Shown here one piece after another: positions 9,090-18,074 of a DNA stretch of 64,000 nucleotides (positions are counted from its first letter, which is position 1; each line of letters begins with the position of its first letter). The translations under genes and the position numbers were made by a program. The DNA is taken from contig NZ_CP129674.1 of assembly GCF_041080795.1 (NCBI RefSeq), positions 1,302,001 to 1,366,000 of the forward strand, written 5' to 3'. The notes beneath the pieces were generated by a model. That model made no database searches. It saw only the letters and a program-made list of their open reading frames with translations, and was not told the DNA's origin. Origin of the DNA: Bifidobacterium sp. WK041_4_12 (lineage in GTDB: Bacteria > Actinomycetota > Actinomycetes > Actinomycetales > Bifidobacteriaceae).

Positions 9090-10787
9090 TCATCTCATCA
9101 TGGTTCGAGCGGCCTTGAAGAGAACCTTCGGATCTTTTTCATAGTGATGCAAGGGTGTGAGCTGGGACGACGGGATGCCGAGGAACTTGTAGACGGCTAC
9201 CTGAGCGCAGCGAATCGAATACTGTTCGGTGAATACCATGTCGAAGGGCATTTCGGCGAATTCGCTGACGAAGGCCAGATTGCGGGAATGACGCGGCACC
9301 ACCAATGGCCGGTCTCCGACCGAACGCTGGTTAAACAGTGCGCTTGCATAGGGCATGTGGGCGGGAACCACATTCACTATCGAATCGAGTATCTGATCGT
9401 GATGGTCGGCTATGCCTTCGGTTCGTGAGTCCGCAGCGGCGAGGAAGCCTAGCGTTTCCTCGAGCATTTCACGTCCGGTCATTTCAATGAATGGCTTGCT
9501 GACGTATCGTCCCACGGCTCTTGGATAGAGTGCGTAGCCCCATAGCACCCCTTCGTTCTCTTTCTGGGATGTGTAGTGAGGTTGATGGTGCACCACCAGC
9601 GAGAGTAGCTCTGGGCTGTCAACGAAGGTGTTCAGGGCATTGCCAGGATGCTGCTGCGTGATCTGCGACATGTCGTTAATCAGCAGATGCGAGTTGGTGG
9701 TTACGGTAAAACTGGTCCATTCGCTCTGGTTGCGGTCACCGAAGAACTTGTCTGGATGGCCAAGATCGTAGAAGTGTTCAGCGGCCTGCTTCCATAATGC
9801 TGCACTCGGGGCATAGCTCATGTCTTCCACGATGGGGATGTCGAGATCACCCAGCGAAGTGCTGTCCGTTATCGAACCGTTGGTGTCGAAGACAAGATCC
9901 TCGGGTTCAATGTCAATCGTTCCTTCTGGAGTCTCGTTGTCTGCCTCGGCTTCGGACGGATTGACGTTTCGGTACTTCAGCGCCGTGACGACAATCTCAT
10001 CGCGGAGTGTGGTGTCCTTGAACTCAAAGTCCGTAACCATACGGTTGTTGACGAAATGGACGCCTTGATGCTTCAGCCAAGCCCGCAGAGGCATGATGAG
10101 ACTTTCATACTGGTTATAGGGGGTTCTGGTGACGCCTGCGAGGGTATTGATGCGGCTGAATTCAAGAATCATGCGATTCATATACCTTCTGAGTTCCATT
10201 GCGGAACTGTTTCGTTTGAAGGCGAAGGTGGTCTCCCACATATACCAGAAGTTGGTGGTGAACATGTGTGGGCTTGAAGCGAACCACTGTTCGATGCTCA
10301 CGTCGTTCAGCGAACGCTCCTGCGATTCGGGCATCATCATGAGCTTGGTGAGCAGCAGACGGTCCATCGTGTTGAATTGCATGTGGGAGTAGTCGTTCTT
10401 GTCTCCCTTGTTGCGTACGCCATTCAGTGAATCTATCAGACGTCCAACGTCATGCGTCGGATGGGCGTGATCGAAGTCGAGAATCTCCTCGGTAACGGAC
10501 TTTCCTGGAGCATTGAGCGAGGGTATGCTGCGGAAGATGTCCCACAGGTTCTCATAGGTTTCCTCATTGAGCATTCTTCCGCCACGATTGACATAGCCAC
10601 GGGCGTTGTTGATGTTCGCCACTACAAACTCGTTCTCGAACTCCTGCACGGTATTGCCATCGTTGGCTCCGTGCTTCTCCAACCCCATGATCGTGATGTC
10701 GCTGCCATCCCAATGTCCATCACGGATCAGATACACCGCTGCTGAAAGGTTTCCGATTCCTGCACCTATCATGTATGCCTTGGCCAT
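9090..10787 (-). CDS. ohyA: Oleate hydratase family FAD-dependent enzyme (MCRA)
   Basis: Member of the myosin-cross-reactive-antigen/oleate hydratase family, which adds water to cis double bonds of unsaturated fatty acids and uses FAD structurally. Evidence: N-terminal FAD motif GAGIGNLSAAVYLIRDG (residues 8-24), RGGRMLNEETYENLWD (68-83), SIPSL, FWYMWETTFAF, YNQYESL, and a C-terminal FTEQYSIRCAQ segment. Length 565 aa fits the shorter Lactobacillus-type class, which lacks the longer C-terminal extension of the Elizabethkingia enzyme. In place of the usual GGREM stretch there is GGRML. Divergent from ppiA, with a 304-bp intergenic region holding a G-quadruplex sequence. Confidence 0.85.
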   Translation of the reverse strand: MAKAYMIGAGIGNLSAAVYLIRDGHWDGSDITIMGLEKHGANDGNTVQEFENEFVVANINNARGYVNRGGRMLNEETYENLWDIFRSIPSLNAPGKSVTEEILDFDHAHPTHDVGRLIDSLNGVRNKGDKNDYSHMQFNTMDRLLLTKLMMMPESQERSLNDVSIEQWFASSPHMFTTNFWYMWETTFAFKRNSSAMELRRYMNRMILEFSRINTLAGVTRTPYNQYESLIMPLRAWLKHQGVHFVNNRMVTDFEFKDTTLRDEIVVTALKYRNVNPSEAEADNETPEGTIDIEPEDLVFDTNGSITDSTSLGDLDIPIVEDMSYAPSAALWKQAAEHFYDLGHPDKFFGDRNQSEWTSFTVTTNSHLLINDMSQITQQHPGNALNTFVDSPELLSLVVHHQPHYTSQKENEGVLWGYALYPRAVGRYVSKPFIEMTGREMLEETLGFLAAADSRTEGIADHHDQILDSIVNVVPAHMPYASALFNQRSVGDRPLVVPRHSRNLAFVSEFAEMPFDMVFTEQYSIRCAQVAVYKFLGIPSSQLTPLHHYEKDPKVLFKAARTMMR

Positions 10788-11091
10788 GCTGCAACCACTC
10801 CCCTTGGTGTCAAACCATGAACTCGACTGGTCATCCTTGTCACAGTCATTCCATACGACTCTACTCCGTAAGCCTTCGAGACGGGCATATGCTTCAACCG
10901 GTGTTTCGAGCGAGGGGCAAGGGGTGAAGGGGAACGGGGAACGGGCGAACGGTCAGGGTCAATTGGCAACGGACAAACGCAAAGGGTTAGGTGAGCATCG
11001 AGAGCATGATGATTCATGGCATGTCGTGGAACTTCACTGAACGCGTATGTCACTGATCGCACGGTCTGGTTCGCGTGAAAGACTATGAATC
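10788..11091. other. Divergent intergenic region between ohyA and ppiA with G-rich tract
   Basis: 304 bp without a supportable gene. Promoters for both divergent genes are expected here. The notable content is a plus-strand G-rich tract at 10914-10945: four GGGG runs separated by 3, 4 and 3 bases, then a GGG, fitting a canonical intramolecular G-quadruplex. No terminator hairpin or riboswitch was recognised. Confidence 0.6.
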
Positions 11092-11631
11092 ATGACACAC
11101 ATAATCATGCACACCTCATCTGGTGATATCGCAATCTCACTCTTCGACGACAAGGCTCCCGAGACCGTCAAGAACTTCGTCGCTCTCGCCAACGGCACAC
11201 GCACCTGGACAGACCCCATCACCGGCGAAGCGAGCAATGAGCCGTTCTACAACGGTCTCACCTTCCATCGCATCATCAAGGACTTCATGATTCAGGGCGG
11301 ATGCCCGCTGGGGAATGGCACCGGTGGCCCGGGATACACCTTCGACGATGAGATCGATCCCGCTCTGCATTTTGACAAGCCATACCTGCTTGCCATGGCC
11401 AACGCAGGGCTTCAGCGTGATCCGGTTTCTGGTGAGGTGCATGGAACCAACGGTTCACAGTTCTTCATCACCACCGTGGCCACACCATGGCTCGATGGCC
11501 ATCACACGATCTTTGGCGAGGTCAGCGACGACGCTTCCAAGGCTGTCGTTGATGCTCTCGATGGCATTGCCACAGACCCTAGCGATGCACCGCTTGACCC
11601 GGTTATGATTGAAAGCATCGAGATTCTCTAA
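11092..11631 (+). CDS. ppiA: Peptidyl-prolyl cis-trans isomerase, cyclophilin type
   Basis: Cytoplasmic proline isomerase. The 179-aa protein has no signal peptide and shows the cyclophilin core: FHRIIKDFMIQGG (catalytic Arg region), a FDDEI strand, MANAG, NGSQFFITT, and LDGHHTIFGEV. Trp of the cyclosporin-binding site is replaced by His in the LDGHHTIFG stretch, as is common in bacterial cyclophilins. The start ATG at 11092 has no strong Shine-Dalgarno (GAAAGACT lies upstream). A long hairpin follows the stop. Confidence 0.93.
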   Translation: MTHIIMHTSSGDIAISLFDDKAPETVKNFVALANGTRTWTDPITGEASNEPFYNGLTFHRIIKDFMIQGGCPLGNGTGGPGYTFDDEIDPALHFDKPYLLAMANAGLQRDPVSGEVHGTNGSQFFITTVATPWLDGHHTIFGEVSDDASKAVVDALDGIATDPSDAPLDPVMIESIEIL

Positions 11632-11676
11632 GCATCACGTTTCTCTAGAAGTAGAGGAACTCAGTCGGTGAACTTC

Positions 11677-11726
11677 TGGAATGATTCTTCAATCAAGCGC
11701 TTACTACCGCTTGTTGAACCATTCCA
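11677..11726 (+). terminator. Hairpin after ppiA
   Basis: Imperfect stem of about 19 bp: outer arms TGGAATG (from 11677) and CCATTCCA (to 11726), inner pairs CAAGCG and CGCTTG around an 8-base loop, with a 4-base bulge on the left side. A smaller hairpin TTCTCTA-GAAG-TAGAG lies just before it. Lies in the 157-bp gap before the next plus-strand gene; likely transcription termination or attenuation. Confidence 0.6.
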
Positions 11727-11788
11727 GATACATAGAGCTTTTCAGGGGTGAAGCTGATTCTCAGGTTTGAAACAAAGGAGTGGATTTC

Positions 11789-12835
11789 ATGAGCAGGATG
11801 AACGGCAATCGTAAAGCCTTCGAAGATGAGGGAAGGCCGGTATCAATCGCGATTCTTGGTGCCGGCAGCATAGCCAATGCCATGGCAAGGACCATTCAGG
11901 CCATGACGGACGACGAGCGCTATCGCAATCTCGTGACGCTGCACGCAGTCGCTGCTCGTGACGAACGTCGTGCAGCAGCGTTTGCCAGTCGCTACAACAT
12001 CCCTGTGCATTACGGATCGTATGAGGAGCTGGTCGAAGACGATGACGTCGATCTGGTGTACATAGCAACGCCGCATAATTTCCATGCCGAGCAGGCGATA
12101 CTGTGCATGAACCATGGCAAGAATGTGCTGGTGGAAAAGTCATTCACTGCCAACCGGGAGCAGGCGGATGCGGTTCTTGGCGTTGCGGAATCCACTGGGC
12201 TGCTCTGCACCGAGGCCATATGGACGCGCTACATGCCGTCACGTTCGATAATCGACGATCTGCTGCTGTCAAACGTCATCGGGGATGTCACTACAGTCAC
12301 GGCAAATCTTGGTTATCCGCTCACCGGTGTTCAACGATTGGTCGACCCGGCACTTGCAGGTGGAGCGCTTCTGGACGTTGGCATCTATCCGCTGAATTTC
12401 ATCGACATGGTGCTGGGACCTCAACATCTGTCGTCGCTGGAAAGCAGCGCCTCCTTCTTCGAAACCGGCGTCGATGCGCAGAGCTCCACGACCTTGCATT
12501 ACGAGAATGGACACATGGGGGTTTCGACCTGCACCATGCTGGGCATGAGCGACGCACAGGGCATTGTCTGGGGCAGCAAGGGATACATGATATGCAGCAA
12601 CATCAATAACGTCGATGGCATTGACATCTATGCAGATGGGCACCGCCTCTCCAAGCACGTTGACATTCCCCAGCAGCTTACGGGATATGAATACGAAGTC
12701 GCTTCGGCAGCCAACGCGGTTCTCGATGGAGAGACTCAATGCCCTGAAATGACACATGAAGACACACTGCGAATGGTCACGTTGGAAGACAACATCAGAG
12801 ATATCTGGGGAATGACCTATCCGTTTGAGGACTGA
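11789..12835 (+). CDS. Gfo/Idh/MocA family NAD(P)-dependent oxidoreductase
   Basis: Probable sugar or cyclitol dehydrogenase; substrate unknown. A Rossmann motif AILGAGSIANAMA lies near residue 20, and VEKSF corresponds to the family EKP motif with Pro replaced by Ser. GGALLDVGIYPLNF is the conserved catalytic-region signature (G-x-D-x-G-x-Y-x-x), with Asp and Tyr kept but His of the typical DxGxH pattern not obvious. The start is ATG 11789, eight bases after AAAGGAG (a GTG at 11780 overlaps that site). 348 aa. Monocistronic, with a hairpin upstream and a convergent transporter gene downstream. Confidence 0.85.
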   Translation: MSRMNGNRKAFEDEGRPVSIAILGAGSIANAMARTIQAMTDDERYRNLVTLHAVAARDERRAAAFASRYNIPVHYGSYEELVEDDDVDLVYIATPHNFHAEQAILCMNHGKNVLVEKSFTANREQADAVLGVAESTGLLCTEAIWTRYMPSRSIIDDLLLSNVIGDVTTVTANLGYPLTGVQRLVDPALAGGALLDVGIYPLNFIDMVLGPQHLSSLESSASFFETGVDAQSSTTLHYENGHMGVSTCTMLGMSDAQGIVWGSKGYMICSNINNVDGIDIYADGHRLSKHVDIPQQLTGYEYEVASAANAVLDGETQCPEMTHEDTLRMVTLEDNIRDIWGMTYPFED

Positions 12836-12886
12836 CGATTCATTTCCCTGCCGATGTTGCCTTGAGCAATGCGAGTGACAGCTCGG

Positions 12887-13723
12887 TCAGCTGCGGATGC
12901 CGCCACTGATCATGCGCCCGGATGCAAAGTGTGACAACGCCCCTGTTTTGGCGATGGCGATGGCGAGATACCACATGAGAATTCCGGAAATCACCGCGCC
13001 CGAAATGCAGTTCGCCACGATGTTCGTTACCACATAGCCTCCGGTTGCCTTCAATCCAGACTGCAAGATGAACAGTGCATACAGCGCACCGCCGAAACCT
13101 GTGACCAGACCGGACAATGTGGCAGTCCACGCGTTCCAGACACGGTACATGACGATGGCGAACACCAGTTCGCTGAAGATGCCCTGCACCAGACCCGCCA
13201 CCAGCGAACCGGAGAATCCCCACTGGTTGCCGAGCGCGAGTTCCAGCAGCCCGCCGATGGTTTCGGCGTAGATTGCCGCGCCGGGCTTTCGCACGATGAT
13301 GATGGCCAAGGGTCCGGCTATGTACCAGAAACCACTGATCAATCCAGAAAGTCCGGGAACAAGCCCCTCCAGAAAAGCTGTAGGCGCAGTAACGACAAGA
13401 TCGAACATCCAAAAGACAAGTCCGGATGCGACGGCAATAACCGAGGTGACCGTGATGTCGATGGGACGCCAATGGGCGTTGATGCGTCGCCTTGCAACGG
13501 TGTCGCCTTTGGAATCTTGCGATTCAGCATCATGTATTGCTGAAACAGCGTTATCTGTTGCCGAAACAGGGTCGTCTGTTGCCGAAACAGGCCTGTCCGG
13601 TGCTGAAACTGAATTGTGTGACATTGAGTTATTTGATATTGAGTGGTGAGTTGCAGCAGCATCCGCAGCCGTTGAACCGGCCGAGATAGTACTGTTCGTC
13701 GTATGTTGCATAAGTGCAGACAT
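12887..13723 (-). CDS. ykoE: ECF transporter S component, YkoE-type (thiamine/HMP)
   Basis: Substrate-binding membrane subunit of an energy-coupling-factor importer for thiamine or its pyrimidine precursor. 278 aa. After a polar N-terminal tail of about 85 residues containing a 21-bp in-frame repeat (VSATDDP-like units), the YkoE core starts at HWRPIDITVT and has five to six membrane segments. The conserved patch KPGAAIYAETIGG-LLELALGNQWG lies mid-protein. ATG 13723 follows GGAGGAG. A TPP riboswitch in the leader supports the thiamine assignment. The ATPase and T subunits (YkoD, YkoC) that usually follow are absent; the next gene is convergent. Confidence 0.87.
   Translation of the reverse strand: MSALMQHTTNSTISAGSTAADAAATHHSISNNSMSHNSVSAPDRPVSATDDPVSATDNAVSAIHDAESQDSKGDTVARRRINAHWRPIDITVTSVIAVASGLVFWMFDLVVTAPTAFLEGLVPGLSGLISGFWYIAGPLAIIIVRKPGAAIYAETIGGLLELALGNQWGFSGSLVAGLVQGIFSELVFAIVMYRVWNAWTATLSGLVTGFGGALYALFILQSGLKATGGYVVTNIVANCISGAVISGILMWYLAIAIAKTGALSHFASGRMISGGIRS
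13535..13618. repeat. 21-bp in-frame tandem repeat in ykoE
   Basis: Four consecutive 21-bp units (13535-13555, 13556-13576, 13577-13597, 13598-13618); the middle two differ at few positions, the outer two are degenerate. Each encodes seven residues of the VSATDDP type in the cytosolic N-terminal tail, so unit gain or loss would keep the frame. Confidence 0.8.
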
Positions 13724-13835
13724 GTTCTCCTCCGATAATCTCGTCTGCTTTCGTCGGATTGCGCACGAATGACTCATGTGAAGGCGAGCGAGAACAGACA
13801 TAGGTATCACGAGAAGGATTACCAAGATAGGAATT

Positions 13836-13919
13836 GACTTCGTTCGACGGTATTAGCCGCTTCACGTTCAACGGTCGGAGATTGTTGCATCTCCCTCTCA
13901 GCTTTCCAGCTCCCGTGTC
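13836..13919 (-). promoter_or_regulatory. TPP riboswitch (THI element) of ykoE
   Basis: The minus-strand RNA has the thi-box landmarks: CUGAGAG after a small P3 helix (AGC...GCU), a P3a hairpin GGGAGAU...AUCUCC, then GACCGUUGAACGUGAAG, then GGCUAAUACC and CGAACGAAG. The P4 pairing usually seen as CCU with AGG is CGU with ACG here, a compensatory change that supports function. ACGG and CCGU form P2. Following it, CUUCUC (in the AAUCCUUCUCGUG stretch) could pair with the GAGGAG of the ykoE ribosome site, so translational control is plausible (inference). It begins just after the rarA stop. Confidence 0.88.
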
Positions 13920-13928
13920 TTGCAGGAT

Positions 13929-15323
13929 TCACGATAGATTCTTGTGTGGACTGCCCGGCTTGTCACCATGGAGAATCTCACGAATGCGTTTGAGACGCGC
14001 ACCGATATCGTGCTCGTAGCCTCGATCATTGGGATGATAGTATTCATGCCCTCTGAGTTCCTCAGGCATGTATTCCTGCTCGGCAACGGCTCCGGGCGCA
14101 TCATGGGCATACTGGTAGCCTTCATGGTTGCCCCACGCTTTCATGAGCTTGGTGGGAGCGTTGCGCAAGTAAAGGGGCACTTCACCGATATGACCGGCGT
14201 CGACGTCGGCGAGTGCGGCATCCATCGCCTTGTAGCTGGCGTTCGATTTCGGTGCCGTCGCTACGGCCACGACAGCCTCGGCGAGAATGATTCGAGCCTC
14301 AGGCATGCCAATCATCGCCACAGCCTGAGCGGCCGCAACCGTGGTCTGCAGAATCTGAGGTGCCGCCATGCCCACCTCTTCGGCTGAAGCGATCATGATG
14401 CGCCTGGCGATGAAGCGCGGATCTTCGCCTGCTCGAATCATGCGTGCCAGATAATGCAGTGCCGCATCAACGTCGGAGCCTCGCATGGATTTGATGAAGG
14501 CGCTGATGACGTCGTAATGGTCGTCACCTTGCTTGTCATATCGAACGGTTGCGATATCCATGACTGAAGACACCACGTCTGGTCTGATGATTGGCCTTCT
14601 GCTGCCTTTGATGCGTTGTTTGTCACCTGTCATCGATCCCGCTGCAGCTTCCAGGATAGTGAGCGCCTTGCGCGCATCTCCCCCAGAGAGACGGACGATC
14701 TGATCGACCGCCTCATCATCGATTTTCACCTGATGGTCCAGGCCACGCTTGTCTTCGATTGCACGATGAATCAAGGTTGCAAGATCATCGTCGTCCAACG
14801 ATTCAAGCTTGACGACGACGGAGCGCGACAACAATGGGGAGATAACCGAAAAGCTCGGATTCTCAGTGGTTGCGGCAATGAAGGTCACGTCGCGGTTCTC
14901 AACGCTCGGCAGTAGGGCATCCTGCTGGGATTTCGAAAAACGGTGCACTTCATCGATGAACAGCACCGTTTCCTTCCCTTGCGTCACCAGGCGTTCGCGG
15001 GCGCGCTGTATAACCTCGCGCACGTCTTTGACACCCGAAGTCACTGCGGAGAGTTCTTCGAATTCGCGTGCCGACTGCTGCGCTACGATATGGGCGAGTG
15101 TCGTCTTGCCCACTCCCGGAGGGCCGAAGAGAATAACCGAACTCGGTGAGGTAACCGAACCTTGTGACGATGGTGTGGCAAGCCGTTGCAATGGTGAGCC
15201 TGGCTTCAATGCCTGGGCCTGACCCAGTACCTGCTGCAAGGTGGTAGGCCTCATGCGCACGGCAAGCGGCCTGGTCATGGCATCTTCGGGAACTTCGGCG
15301 GCACTGAACAGATCTTGACTCAT
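13929..15323 (-). CDS. rarA: Replication-associated recombination protein A (AAA ATPase)
   Basis: RarA/MgsA clamp-loader-like ATPase acting at stalled replication forks. 464 aa. Walker A GPPGVGKTT near residue 70, Walker B FIDEVHRF near 125, sensor-1 region IAATTENPSFSV, and a C-terminal tetramerisation domain with the conserved AAAQAVAMIGMPEARI stretch (family: AxxxxxxGxPEaRi). The C-terminal tail PLYLRNAPTKLMK and HEGYQYAHDAPG is typical. ATG 15323 follows GTGGGG; a GTG at 15332 is an alternative. It starts two codons after the helY stop, so the two are co-transcribed. Confidence 0.93.
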   Translation of the reverse strand: MSQDLFSAAEVPEDAMTRPLAVRMRPTTLQQVLGQAQALKPGSPLQRLATPSSQGSVTSPSSVILFGPPGVGKTTLAHIVAQQSAREFEELSAVTSGVKDVREVIQRARERLVTQGKETVLFIDEVHRFSKSQQDALLPSVENRDVTFIAATTENPSFSVISPLLSRSVVVKLESLDDDDLATLIHRAIEDKRGLDHQVKIDDEAVDQIVRLSGGDARKALTILEAAAGSMTGDKQRIKGSRRPIIRPDVVSSVMDIATVRYDKQGDDHYDVISAFIKSMRGSDVDAALHYLARMIRAGEDPRFIARRIMIASAEEVGMAAPQILQTTVAAAQAVAMIGMPEARIILAEAVVAVATAPKSNASYKAMDAALADVDAGHIGEVPLYLRNAPTKLMKAWGNHEGYQYAHDAPGAVAEQEYMPEELRGHEYYHPNDRGYEHDIGARLKRIREILHGDKPGSPHKNLS

Positions 15324-15333
15324 ACGCCCCACT

Positions 15334-17961
15334 CTAATCCTGATTCAATGCTTCGATTGGGCCAACCGAATAATCCTCGAACACCGCTTCGCCACGATCC
15401 TGCGTTTCATCCAAATCGACGTATGCCGCTATCCCCCAGTCATGGTCGCCTTCAGCGTCGTCGAAAATCTGACGGACGAACCATCGGTGCTCGCTGCGTT
15501 CGAGATGCTCGTCAAAGGTGATGTATTTCGAGGAACGAGCCTCGCTGTCAACGCCAATCGATTCATGAGCGTCGTAGAGGTCATCGAGCGCGTCTTCCCA
15601 CCGATGAACCCCGTAACCCCACTCGGAGTCGAGGCTTCCAAGCTTTTCAGCCTCGTCAAAAGCCACGAGCTGGACACGAGTGAACATGGCATTGCGGATC
15701 AGCACCTGCAAGCCTTGCCGGTCGGCAACGATCTGAGCCTCTCGCGACGGTGGCGCTACCGTAAGCCCTTCGCCTCTGTTTTCGGTCTCTCCTGCAGATT
15801 CCCACTCGTCAACCAGCGAGGAATCGACAGAACGCACCACCACTCTCAGCCATGAGATGATGTCGTGAAGCTGCTCGTCTACCTTTTCTACTGGAACCGT
15901 GCGACTCAAAGCTCTATACGCATCGCTCAGGTATCGCAGGAGCGTACCTTCGGAGCGAGAAATCCCGTATCTGGCAATGTAACCCTTGAAATCGGATGCG
16001 GTCTCCACCATGTCTCGGACTACGGATTTGGGATTCAGCTCATAGTCGTTGGCCCAGGGAACATCCTTGCAATACTGCTCGTATGCCGATGCCAGCAGCT
16101 CTTCCAGAGGCTTCGGATAGGTGATTTCAGCAAGATGATCCATGCGATCGTCATATTCCACACCATCCTCTTTCATGGTCATCATCGCCTGATCCTTGGC
16201 CTGCCGCTCTTGTGCGCGCAATACCTGGCGAGGGTTTTCCAGTGTCGCTTCGACCATCGAGATGACGTCCAAAGCGTATGTCGGTGACTGCGGGTCCAGC
16301 AGTTCGAGAGAAGCCAGCAGGAAGGGTGAAAGTGGCTGGTCAAGTGCGAAATCCTCTGGCAGATCGACGGTGGTGAAGTAGTCATCGTTGCCATCGTCGT
16401 CCTGCTCTATTTCGATCACATCGGAGTCAATCAAAGTTTCGAAGATTGCTTCTGCACGCTCGTGCAGCTGCATTTTCTGCTGTTCGGTCTGCAGCGAATC
16501 GTCAATCAGCCGGTCTACGCGCAGGCGTGCATTACCACCCTGCGCCACTTCGTTCAGCACCATCGAATGGGTGATGTTCAGATGCGGCGTCAACTTTTCC
16601 GGCTGTGCCTCTATCAGCTTGCTGAACGTGCTCTCGTTCCAGGTGACGAAACCCTCCGGCGGCTTCTTGCGCTTGATTCGCTTGAGTTTCTTCGGGTCGT
16701 TCCCGGCCTTGGCGACTGCTTTGGCATTCTCAATCTCATATTCAGGGGCTTCGGCAACGACAAGCCCTTCTGAATCGAAGCCCATGCGTCCTGCACGCCC
16801 GGCAATCTGGTGGAATTCTCTTGAACGCAGACGGCGTTGCCGATGGCCGTCATATTTGGTCAGCGCCGTGAACACGACGGTATGAATCGGCACATTGATG
16901 CCCACGCCAAGCGTGTCGGTTCCACAGATAACCGGAAGCAGTCCCTGCTGGGCAAGCTGTTCGACAAGTCTGCGATATCGCGGCAGCATGCCGGCATGAT
17001 GGATGCCGACACCGGTTCGAAGCAAGCGTTGCAGAATCTGACCGAAGGCTGTCGTGAATCGCGTTCCCTTGATCGCTTCCTTGATCTTCTCACGCTGCTG
17101 CCTGTCAGATATGCCTGTGCTGGAAAGTGCCTGAGCCGTTTCCAAAGCTGCATCCTGCGAGAAATGCACGATATAGACGGGCGTGTCACCCTTGCCTATA
17201 AGGGTTTCCAAGGTTGTTGGCAATGGTGTGTCAAGGTATTCAAAGCTCAGAGGCACCGGGCGTGGAGCATCGTCGATGACATCGACGTCCGTAGCTGTAG
17301 CATCTTCGAGGGATGCCGCGAGATCGCTGACATCGCCCAATGTGGCTGACATGAGTAGAAATTGGGTGTGCCGCAAGGTCAGCAACGGCACCTGCCATGC
17401 CCAGCCGCGCTCATAATCGCCGTAATAATGGAATTCGTCCATGGCGACACATCCGACATTCGCGTGTGCACCTTCGCGAAGAGCCTGATTCGCAAGGATT
17501 TCCGCCGTGCAGCATATGACTGGAGCCTCGGTGTTGATATGCGTGTCACCGGTGATCATGCCGACATTGTCGCGGCCAAGAAGCTTGACAAGATCGAAGA
17601 ACTTCTCACTCACCAGCGCCTTGATGGGAGCCGTGTAATATGAGCGCCTGCCCGTGCAAAGGGCCGCAAAGTGCATGCCAAGAGCGACCAGAGACTTGCC
17701 TGATCCTGTCGGCGTGCTCAAGATTACATGGTTTCCAGACAGCAGGCTCAGGACGGCATCCTCCTGATGTGGCCACGGCGTGATGCCGCGTCCTTGCACC
17801 CAGGTGAAGAAACGATCGTAGATGTCATCGGCACCGATGGCTCTGGAATCCTCACCGGCGATGGGTATCAAGTCTCGAAGCGTCTGCTCTTCCTCTGGCA
17901 GTATCGACGCTGAACCGTCTCCCGATGAAGACTCCGAAGATCCTAGTGCAGACGATGACAC
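15334..17961 (-). CDS. HelY-type DEAD/DEAH-box RNA helicase (Ski2-like, DUF3516)
   Basis: Large superfamily-2 helicase of the actinobacterial HelY/Ski2/Mtr4-like group, probably involved in RNA turnover. 875 aa. Q-region WPHQEDAV, Walker A TPTGSGKS (83-90), motif Ia APIKALVSEK, motif II DEFH (175-178), motif III MSATL, motif VI HQIAGRAGRMGFD. The C-terminal half (about 480-875) corresponds to the DUF3516 region. Start is GTG 17961 with GAGG eight bases upstream. Translationally close to rarA downstream. Confidence 0.88.
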   Translation of the reverse strand: MSSSALGSSESSSGDGSASILPEEEQTLRDLIPIAGEDSRAIGADDIYDRFFTWVQGRGITPWPHQEDAVLSLLSGNHVILSTPTGSGKSLVALGMHFAALCTGRRSYYTAPIKALVSEKFFDLVKLLGRDNVGMITGDTHINTEAPVICCTAEILANQALREGAHANVGCVAMDEFHYYGDYERGWAWQVPLLTLRHTQFLLMSATLGDVSDLAASLEDATATDVDVIDDAPRPVPLSFEYLDTPLPTTLETLIGKGDTPVYIVHFSQDAALETAQALSSTGISDRQQREKIKEAIKGTRFTTAFGQILQRLLRTGVGIHHAGMLPRYRRLVEQLAQQGLLPVICGTDTLGVGINVPIHTVVFTALTKYDGHRQRRLRSREFHQIAGRAGRMGFDSEGLVVAEAPEYEIENAKAVAKAGNDPKKLKRIKRKKPPEGFVTWNESTFSKLIEAQPEKLTPHLNITHSMVLNEVAQGGNARLRVDRLIDDSLQTEQQKMQLHERAEAIFETLIDSDVIEIEQDDDGNDDYFTTVDLPEDFALDQPLSPFLLASLELLDPQSPTYALDVISMVEATLENPRQVLRAQERQAKDQAMMTMKEDGVEYDDRMDHLAEITYPKPLEELLASAYEQYCKDVPWANDYELNPKSVVRDMVETASDFKGYIARYGISRSEGTLLRYLSDAYRALSRTVPVEKVDEQLHDIISWLRVVVRSVDSSLVDEWESAGETENRGEGLTVAPPSREAQIVADRQGLQVLIRNAMFTRVQLVAFDEAEKLGSLDSEWGYGVHRWEDALDDLYDAHESIGVDSEARSSKYITFDEHLERSEHRWFVRQIFDDAEGDHDWGIAAYVDLDETQDRGEAVFEDYSVGPIEALNQD

Positions 17962-18074
17962 GCTGACAACCTCACTCTCACCATATTCCAGTAAATGCTC
18001 ACTTCAACCAAGACTATCCGTAGCTCGCTATGTATCGAGAGATGCTGCAGCGACAATGGTTTTCTGCCAGATTG

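Noticed and set aside
12840..13472. Alternative minus-strand frame of 210 codons overlapping ykoE
   Set aside because: Shadow of ykoE: it covers the membrane helices in another frame and has no ribosome site.
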